Shown: piece after piece, positions 59,093 through 64,000 of the stretch
How the letters are laid out: every line of letters starts with the position of its first letter
Numbering within the stretch: position 1 is the stretch's first letter
DNA from: Clostridia bacterium
GTDB lineage: Bacteria; Bacillota; Clostridia; Christensenellales; Borkfalkiaceae
Assembly (NCBI GenBank): GCA_017463325.1
Contig: JAFTPK010000002.1
Location: forward strand, 164,851-228,850
Reading direction: 5' to 3'
Length of the DNA stretch: 64,000 nt
Translations under genes and position numbers: made by a program
The notes under the pieces: generated by a model
What the model was told of the DNA's origin: nothing
The model's database searches: none
What the model saw: only the letters and a program-made list of their open reading frames with translations

Positions 59093-59610
59093 AAGTCGGT
59101 TCGGTGATTAGCGCGACTGCTGATAGATATGGCATTGAGTTTGACAACGAAGCCGACAAGGAACGCTTGCTTTTATGTTACTATCTCACGGAAAGAGAAA
59201 TTGCGGAGAACTATATCCCGTTGCTTGCAATGCAAGACTTTACGTGTGATAAGGAAGGTCGGATTTTTTATAGGGATTTTCATATTTTGCCAATTCGCAT
59301 AGTCGGCGTTTATGATAAAAATGGGGTGAGCGTGAAATACACAATTCACCACAACTGTATTACCGTCCCCACGGTGGGAGAGTACACCGTCCACTATCAT
59401 TACACACCCAAAGAAAAGAAACTCGAAGATGCCTGCGAGTATGACCTTTTCGCCAAGGATTGCCTTGTGTGTGGCATCGCGGCAGAGCATTTCTTGCTTT
59501 GTGGGGATATTGAAGGCGCGGAATTGGCAACAATGGATTACAAACGACACCTTCAGCAACTTTATAAAAAGAGCAGATTCTTAAAGTGTACGCAAGGAAA
59601 GTGGGTGTAA
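59089..59610 (+). CDS. Hypothetical protein
   Basis: 173 residues. Mixed fold with IPLLAMQDFTCDKEGRIFYR and a C-terminal Cys pair (CLVCGIAAEHFLLCG). Start at the ATG overlapping the previous stop. Unassigned. Confidence 0.55.
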   Translation: MKVGSVISATADRYGIEFDNEADKERLLLCYYLTEREIAENYIPLLAMQDFTCDKEGRIFYRDFHILPIRIVGVYDKNGVSVKYTIHHNCITVPTVGEYTVHYHYTPKEKKLEDACEYDLFAKDCLVCGIAAEHFLLCGDIEGAELATMDYKRHLQQLYKKSRFLKCTQGKWV

Positions 59611-59611
59611 T

Positions 59612-60100
59612 ATGAAGATTAAACAAATAGCGCATTATCCCGAAGAGGATTGCGTAAAAATCGAATACGAAGAAGGGGACGAACTTATTTTCCGTGGCGA
59701 AGAAGGTAAAAGACTTCTGCAACTAACAGAAATGAAAGTCGGGGAAATTTACACAATCACAAACGACCGCGCCCAAGTGTGGGATGCGACCGTGGAGAAG
59801 ATTTCCGAGAATGCCGTCCACTTCGTAAATGTGGGGAGCGCGGAACACGGATTCATCCCTTACACCGATGCAAAATCGTACAGCTTTGTAAAAAAGAAAG
59901 GGGTTAAACAGACGACCGCAAAAGAACGCGTAGAGAAAGAACTCTCCGAATTGTCAGAGCGTTGCAAAAAGTTGGCTTCGTTTATGATGACGGCTGAATA
60001 CGATAAGCTGTCGGCAGCTCAACGGTATCTTATGGAAAAGCAACTGCAAGCAATGGAAGAATACGAGTGTATTTTGAATGCGCGGTTGTCTATATGGTAA
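59612..60100 (+). CDS. Hypothetical coiled-coil protein
   Basis: 162 residues. N-terminal beta part (VKIEYEEGDELIFRGEEG), C-terminal coiled coil (AKERVEKELSELSERCKKL). Last gene before the tRNA region. Unassigned. Confidence 0.55.
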   Translation: MKIKQIAHYPEEDCVKIEYEEGDELIFRGEEGKRLLQLTEMKVGEIYTITNDRAQVWDATVEKISENAVHFVNVGSAEHGFIPYTDAKSYSFVKKKGVKQTTAKERVEKELSELSERCKKLASFMMTAEYDKLSAAQRYLMEKQLQAMEEYECILNARLSIW

Positions 60101-60402
60101 ATATGTTCGTCTATGTGCGCGGAAAGGCATATTCTACGCCCATCACCTCCTTGGCGACGAACTGACTCTCGTCGCCAAATATGAAGAAAGCGCAGCGCAT
60201 TGCTTTACTCGGAAAAGGGTATCGCAAGGACGGGGTAGCTCCGTCAATCTTCACCAAACCGATGGGTTTGTCTGCCGAATAACGGAATGGCAGACTATTC
60301 GCCCTGTGAATCAGGTGCGGTCGCAAACAATCTCTTGTCGGGTTGTGATTGCGATAAAAAGGTTTCGCCGTAAGAAGGGGCAAGGAAACTATTACGGTAT
60401 AT
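60101..60402. other. Structured spacer before tRNA array
   Basis: No gene supported. Hairpins such as GGACGG/CCGTC (about 60228) and AAACC/GGTTT (about 60256) and CGCAA...TTGCG (about 60322-60355) suggest RNA structure, possibly degenerate tRNA genes. Confidence 0.4.
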
Positions 60403-60477
60403 TGGGGTTTCGCCAAGCGGTAAGGCACGGGACTTTGATTCCCGTATTCGGGTGTTCGATTCACTTAACCCCAGCCA
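60403..60477 (+). tRNA. tRNA-Gln (TTG)
   Basis: Acceptor TGGGGTT pairs with AACCCCA, anticodon arm CGGGA-CTTTGAT-TCCCG with anticodon TTG, T-arm GGGTG-TTCGATT-CACTT, encoded CCA at the end. 75 nt with CCA. Confidence 0.85.
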
Positions 60478-60578
60478 ACGAACCTTGCACGGGAACTGTG
60501 TTTGTTTGGCTTTGCGCCCTACACAGTCCGTACCACGCAAGGTCTGCGGGAATACGGATTTATCTTTATTCCCTTAAT

Positions 60579-60672
60579 GCAAGTTTGTCCGAGTTCGGTT
60601 GATGGAAGCGGTCTTGAAAACCGCCGTACTCTTTCACGAGTACCGGGAGTTCAAATCTCTCAACTTGCGCCA
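60579..60672 (+). tRNA. tRNA-Ser (TGA)
   Basis: Acceptor GCAAGTT/AACTTGC, anticodon loop CTTGAAA with anticodon TGA, long variable arm, T-arm GGGAG-TTCAAAT-CTCTC, encoded CCA. 94 nt, a class II tRNA. Confidence 0.85.
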
Positions 60673-60810
60673 AATCTTTTCAAATCTCCTGAAGTGATAA
60701 GAAAAGAACGTAAATTGGGACAACGGTAAAACCCAATTAGTCGGTCGGCTAAACACCATTTCCGCAAAAGAAACAGCATACATCGAGCTTACCTATTTTG
60801 CGGAACAAAT

Positions 60811-60886
60811 AGCGGGATAGAGCAGTTGGTAGCTTGCCGGGGTCATAGCCCGGAGGTCGTGGGTTCGAGTCCTACTCCCGCTCCCA
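60811..60886 (+). tRNA. tRNA-Met (CAT)
   Basis: Acceptor AGCGGGA/TCCCGCT, anticodon loop GTCATAG (CAT), T-arm GTGGG-TTCGAGT-CCTAC, encoded CCA. Could be elongator Met or an Ile tRNA needing lysidine; not decided. Confidence 0.85.
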
Positions 60887-60889
60887 TCT

Positions 60890-61517
60890 CACACGCGCGT
60901 GGGTTTTTCCGTTTGTCGGTATCGTCGAATAACCGTCGGTTGGTGGCGACAACCATAAAAGTAGGCTGCGTGAGTTCGGTCGAAAGACCATCAAATCTCG
61001 TTAGGCTGACAACCTAATACATCTTGTTATGTGCGCAAAACTGTAAATGTGCGACTGTCGTTCAGTTATTTTAACTGCTTGGCGATTGTGCGGAGTGCGT
61101 TGCTCTCGATAAACGATAGTTCTTGTAGAATACAAGATATAGTAAGGCATAGGCGAGGGTCTTGCAGAATCTAATATTTTCCGTCGCGCGGCGTTTGTCG
61201 CCTACGAAGGCTACGCGACAACATAATGGGGCAGTCATTTGTTTCGATTGCTGTGTAAGTTCATTAAACCCGCACGGGTGCTACCGCCGTTACGGTAGGA
61301 AAAATATAAACGCTGACACAAGAGCAGTAGCTTAACCTTTAAGCACCAAAACGGAGAGTTCCATAACAACTCCTGATGGTTTAGGAATTTGGATAGGAAC
61401 GCTGTAATCCGAATAAAACGGCATCGCGCCGACGGCGTATGGTCGGTGGTGGAAGGATTGTACCGTGTACATCCCCAAAATTGCGGTAGAGAGTTTAGTG
61501 TGCGAGCATTGTAAGAC
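60890..61517. other. tRNA-array spacer with tRNA-arm-like hairpins
   Basis: About 630 bp with no protein gene. TTAGG-CTGACAA-CCTAA (61001-61017) looks like an anticodon arm (GAC), GGTCGAAAGACC (about 60978) is a GNRA-type hairpin, CTTGT-AGAAT-ACAAG (about 61121) and GAGTT-CCATAAC-AACTC (about 61355) are further arms. Complete tRNAs could not be folded. Confidence 0.4.
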
Positions 61518-61545
61518 GTCGGTTCGACCCCGACCTGCTCCACCA
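61518..61545 (+). other. tRNA 3' half (T-arm, acceptor strand, CCA)
   Basis: T-arm GTCGG-TTCGACC-CCGAC, then CTGCTCC, A, CCA. No convincing 5' half or anticodon arm within the next 80 bp upstream. A tRNA remnant, an odd tRNA, or one split by an insertion (AGAGCAG at 61321 could pair with the acceptor). Confidence 0.5.
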
Positions 61546-61550
61546 AATGT

Positions 61551-61638
61551 GCGGAAATCCCATAATCGGTATTGGAACGGTTTGCTAAACCGTCGTCGAA
61601 AAATCGGCTTGCAGGTTCGACCCCTGCTTTCCGCGCCA
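61551..61638 (+). tRNA. tRNA-Ser (GCT)
   Basis: Acceptor GCGGAAA/TTTCCGC, anticodon arm ACGGT-TTGCTAA-ACCGT (GCT), extra arm, T-arm GCAGG-TTCGACC-CCTGC, encoded CCA. 88 nt. Confidence 0.85.
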
Positions 61639-61642
61639 ATAT

Positions 61643-61718
61643 GCTATCGTAGCTCAACAGGCAGAGCGGGTGATTTGTAATCATCAGGTTGTCGGTTCGA
61701 TTCCGTTCGGTAGCTCCA
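61643..61718 (+). tRNA. tRNA-Thr (TGT)
   Basis: Acceptor GCTATCG/CGGTAGC, D-arm GCTC...AGC, anticodon arm GGTGA-TTTGTAA-TCATC (TGT), encoded CCA. T-stem has one mismatch. Confidence 0.8.
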
Positions 61719-61775
61719 ATTTGCCCATAACAGACTTCCCCCAAAAATATTTTTTCCACCTCACCTCGAAAAAGG

Positions 61776-61818
61776 AAAAGTCCCACCTGCGTTTTTTGCA
61801 CGGCGGGGCTTTTCTCTT
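61776..61818 (+). terminator. Terminator of tRNA array
   Basis: Imperfect hairpin AAAAGTCCCACCTGC / GCACGGCGGGGCTTTT around a T6 loop, followed by CTC. Ends the tRNA transcript. Confidence 0.55.
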
Positions 61819-61845
61819 GACTTTATGAATAAAAAATGGTAATAT
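61817..61845 (+). promoter_or_regulatory. Candidate promoter near right attachment region
   Basis: TTGACT (61817-61822), 17-bp spacer, TAATAT (61840-61845). No gene follows before the attR; it may read outward or give a short RNA. Confidence 0.4.
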
Positions 61846-61879
61846 TAGGGTAGTAATACGGTTGTTTTTGCGAGCGAAA

Positions 61880-61957
61880 TGTTGCCAAATTGTTGCCAAA
61901 TGACTTTTTATACAAGATATTGTGTGTATTTTGTGCATAAAAACACAAGATATTGTG
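61880..61957 (+). repeat. Short direct repeats beside attR (integrase arm sites?)
   Basis: TGTTGCCAAAT twice in tandem (61880-61890, 61891-61901) and ACAAGATATTGTG twice (61912-61924, 61945-61957, 33 bp apart). Their place just inside the presumed element end is where tyrosine-integrase arm sites are expected. Confidence 0.5.
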
Positions 61958-61962
61958 GTGTG

Positions 61963-61984
61963 CAAATTCCCTTCATCCGCACCA
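61963..61984 (+). other. Likely attR core (tRNA 3' end)
   Basis: CAAATTCCCTTCATCCGCACCA reads as the end of a tRNA: T-loop tail, T-stem strand, acceptor strand and CCA, with no tRNA body in front. Such a fragment followed by a strong terminator is what integration into a tRNA 3' end leaves at the right junction. Confidence 0.5.
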
Positions 61985-61988
61985 CATG

Positions 61989-62055
61989 AAATACCTATTG
62001 AAATCCGAACCCTGTATGGTTGGACATCAATAGGTATTTTTCTTTTAATGCTTTA
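61989..62055 (+). terminator. Strong terminator beyond attR (probably host tRNA terminator)
   Basis: AAATACCTATTGA (61989-62001) pairs perfectly over 13 bp with TCAATAGGTATTT (62037-62049), inner AACC/GGTT hairpin, then TTTTTCTTTT. Fits the native terminator of the host tRNA gene. Confidence 0.75.
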
Positions 62056-62084
62056 TTTATAAAGGATTTTAAGGGGTTTTATTG

Positions 62085-63370
62085 ACAATTAAGTTTGGAC
62101 GGTAAAAATCAAAAAAGTTTTATTTGAAAGAGTAAAAGTTGAAAAGTTTTACTTTTGAACCCTGTTAGTCTAATTAAAAATACGCTCTATGTCGCTTGAC
62201 TATTGAGGAAAAGTTCTTCTTTTTTATAAGGTGTCTTGTATCCATTTTTAGCGTGTGGTCTGCGTTCATTATAAAATATCATATAACCGTCTATTGCCGT
62301 TTTGAATTCGTTTTCAGAACGGTATTTTCGTCTATATAATTCTTCTGCTTTGAAGGATTTGAAAAAGGCTTCCATAACCGAATTATCGTACGGAACGTGC
62401 GCCCGTGAACTAGATTGAACAACACCTAATGATTTGAGATAGGCGGTAAAGGTATACGAATGATAATTACTTCCTCGATCGGTATGAAAGATTAAACCTT
62501 GGGCGGGTTTTCGCTTTTCATAGGCTTTTTTGAAGGTTGTTTTTACAAGCTGTGTGCTATTTTTTGTGCTAACGTGGTAAGCTATAACAGCCCTTGCATA
62601 TAAGTCAATAATGGCACAAATATAATAATTTCGTTTATTGAAACGAAAATAGGTTATATCGCTCACCCAAACTTGGTTGGGTTTATCGGTATGAAATTGT
62701 TGGTTAAGATGGTTTTTATAAGCGCGTTGTTCCTTGTCGTAAATCTTTTTAGAGTTCATACGAATGCTGACAAGTCCCATATCTTGCATGAGAGATAATA
62801 CCATTTTTTCACTAACCCGAAAGCCTCTGTCTTTTAAGATAGCTGCAATTTTTTTAGAACCGAAAATTTGATTGCTTTCATCGTATATTTCTTGGATTTT
62901 CAATCGCAATTCTTCTTTTCGCTTTGCGTACCAAGTATTATCTCGTTTATTTCTTAAAATATGATTATAAAAAGTACTGCGGGGAACATCCAGAGCTTCG
63001 CATATAATATGTACATTGTATTTGCCGTAAAGGTCTTCTAAAACTTCTAACTTTTCTTGCAGAGGGGCAGTGGGGGAACAATCAACAGATTGTAGAATTT
63101 TAATAATCGTATTTAAGCGACGGATTTTATTTTGTAGAAGTAAAAATTCTTTTTTGGTGTAGTTTTGCTTTGGTTGGGTTATCTCCAATTTTTTAATCCA
63201 AGTATAAAGAGTACTGCGAGGTATATTATATTCTTGGATAAGCACAGGAACGGGTTTTCCGCTTTTGTAATCGTTGTAACATTGCTGCATAAGTTCTTTT
63301 GTGTAGATGTTTTTCATAATAATTTCTCCTTTATCATATAATTCAAGGTGCTTGTCCCTTGTAATTATTT
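62085..63370 (-). mobile_element. IS3-family (IS150-like) insertion sequence
   Basis: About 1.3 kb around one transposase gene; ends are approximate. The left edge has ACAATTAAGTTTGGAC and the right edge, read inward, AATTACAAGGGACA, which look like imperfect terminal inverted repeats (ATTA...GGAC). Target duplication not identified. AT-rich compared with the phage. Confidence 0.6.
62187..63317 (-). CDS. IS3-family transposase (single frame)
   Basis: 376 residues. N-terminal HTH (IPRSTLYTWIKKLEI, about 30-45), leucine-rich linker, HTH_21-like part (GSKKIAAILKDRGFRVSEK), then the DDE integrase core: Asp in WVSDITYF, Asp in HTDRGSNYHS, Glu in NSVMEAFFKS. Usually IS3 elements make this by a frameshift between two genes; here it is one uninterrupted frame. 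AAAGGAG before the start. Confidence 0.85.
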   Translation of the reverse strand: MKNIYTKELMQQCYNDYKSGKPVPVLIQEYNIPRSTLYTWIKKLEITQPKQNYTKKEFLLLQNKIRRLNTIIKILQSVDCSPTAPLQEKLEVLEDLYGKYNVHIICEALDVPRSTFYNHILRNKRDNTWYAKRKEELRLKIQEIYDESNQIFGSKKIAAILKDRGFRVSEKMVLSLMQDMGLVSIRMNSKKIYDKEQRAYKNHLNQQFHTDKPNQVWVSDITYFRFNKRNYYICAIIDLYARAVIAYHVSTKNSTQLVKTTFKKAYEKRKPAQGLIFHTDRGSNYHSYTFTAYLKSLGVVQSSSRAHVPYDNSVMEAFFKSFKAEELYRRKYRSENEFKTAIDGYMIFYNERRPHAKNGYKTPYKKEELFLNSQAT

Positions 63371-63585
63371 TATAAACGGATTATTAAAAAGCAAAACATA
63401 ACCAATATGAAGGGGAAATAAACCTATTTTTTATTGAAAAAATATAAAAAAGGGGGAAGATAAATTTTTGATTGGTGATAAATGGGAAAATGTTATATTG
63501 AGTTGGGAGAGGTGTACTAATTAAATAAATATAGTTGAATTTTAGGTTAAAGAATAAAAGTAAAAATTGCGATTAATATATTTTC
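63318..63585. other. AT-rich intergenic DNA
   Basis: No gene seen. Includes the likely right end of the insertion sequence and poly-A/T-rich DNA. Nothing else recognised. Confidence 0.5.
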
Positions 63586-63614
63586 TTGACAAAAATATTT
63601 AAAAAGAGTAAAAT
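63586..63614 (+). promoter_or_regulatory. Sigma-A-type promoter
   Basis: TTGACA (63586-63591), exactly 17 bp, TAAAAT (63609-63614). Drives the gene that starts at 63644. Confidence 0.75.
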
Positions 63615-63643
63615 ATAAATGAAAACATAAGAGGAAAATATTT

Positions 63644-64000
63644 ATGAAAGATAATTCATTGTCGTACAAATTGCGAATTATTAAAAATCAAGGATCTTTA
63701 ACTTATAATTTTCGACAGTTTTTATTAAAAAATGGTGGAGAAGGATTTGAAAAAATATATGATTTAGTAAAAATGAAAAAATTGGGTGGAAATATTCTCC
63801 ATAGCAATTTTTTATTATCATACAATGATTTGTGGACAAATGAGAATAATGTTTGTCCCGATTTATCATTAGAGAAGACAGTAATATGGAATTTGGTTTT
63901 AATTAAAAATCATATAGATATTGTTAATGCATTCATTAAGGCAAGAAAAGAATTAGAAGAAAATATATTAAATGGTTCATTTGCTAAAGCCAAAGAAATA
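63644..64000 (+). CDS. Hypothetical protein (3' end beyond window)
   Basis: At least 119 residues; the frame is open to the last base. AAGAGG ribosome binding site and a near-consensus promoter upstream. Reads KDNSLSYKLRIIKNQGSLTY, then FLLKNGGEGFEKIYDLVKMK. Strong AT bias, unlike the phage genes, so probably host or another mobile element. Not recognised. Confidence 0.6.
   Translation, partial: MKDNSLSYKLRIIKNQGSLTYNFRQFLLKNGGEGFEKIYDLVKMKKLGGNILHSNFLLSYNDLWTNENNVCPDLSLEKTVIWNLVLIKNHIDIVNAFIKARKELEENILNGSFAKAKEI

Noticed and set aside
60078..60602. Plus-strand open frame of 174 codons over the tRNA-Gln region
   Set aside because: Covers a tRNA gene, no ribosome binding site, composition unlike the neighbouring genes.
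61235..61801. Long minus-strand open frame across the tRNA genes
   Set aside because: Its translation (for example GVEPTSYNARTL, GVEPASRFF) is the usual antisense reading of tRNA T-arms and anticodon arms, not a protein.

Overview
The window looks like the right-hand two thirds of a temperate, tailed (siphovirus-type) phage genome, integrated in a chromosome whose DNA starts near the right edge. Evidence for a phage: an ordered packaging-head-tail block on the plus strand (terminase, portal, protease/scaffold, major capsid, connectors, tail tube, tape measure, tail tip), an early recombination/modification block before it, and a tyrosine integrase. Strong AAGGAG ribosome binding sites with short spacing, overlapping stop/start codons and TTGACA/TATAAT-type promoters suggest a Bacillota (Clostridia-like) host. 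The standard genetic code fits. The species cannot be read from the sequence.

Layout. 1-14.3 kb (plus): early genes, namely a RecT recombinase cut by the window edge, an SSB, a DUF5131 protein, a DUF1064 nuclease-like protein, an HTH protein, several DNA methyltransferases, a PAPS-reductase-like protein, an ASCH protein, and many small Cys-rich or unknown proteins packed with 1-20 bp gaps. 14.3-14.55 kb: leader with promoters and a strong hairpin terminator/attenuator. 14.56-41.1 kb (plus): packaging, head and tail genes. 41.2-44.7 kb: a complete diversity-generating retroelement (DGR): a tail-tip lectin-like target with its variable repeat, a template repeat, and a reverse transcriptase. 44.8-56.2 kb (minus): one long operon of about 24 mostly unknown genes that ends with the integrase. 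56.3-58.1 kb: divergent promoters with repeated operators, a ribbon-helix-helix regulator gene, and about 1.3 kb of AT-rich non-coding DNA. 58.1-60.1 kb (plus): four genes including a zinc-peptidase-like protein. 60.1-61.8 kb: five phage tRNA genes in structured DNA. About 61.96 kb: a likely attR made from a tRNA 3' end. After it comes AT-rich DNA with an IS3-type insertion sequence and the start of an unknown gene that runs off the window.

Two diversification devices appear in one genome. The DGR has 10-11 differences between template and variable repeat over 102 bp, every one at a template adenine, at the end of the receptor-binding protein. Separately, seven G8-G10 tracts are clustered in 4.3 kb, all in DNA methyltransferase and PAPS-reductase-like genes, all G on the coding strand and all coding for glycines. 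Two of these genes are out of frame at the tract in this sequence and would be restored or extended by a one-base change. This is what contingency (phase-variable) loci look like, although assembly error at homopolymers must be excluded. The PAPS-reductase-like gene also carries four divergent copies of a GFP...WC..LK module spread over all three reading frames, which I cannot match to anything I know.

No endolysin, replicative helicase, polymerase, repressor or ParA gene is recognisable here; some of these probably lie left of the window.
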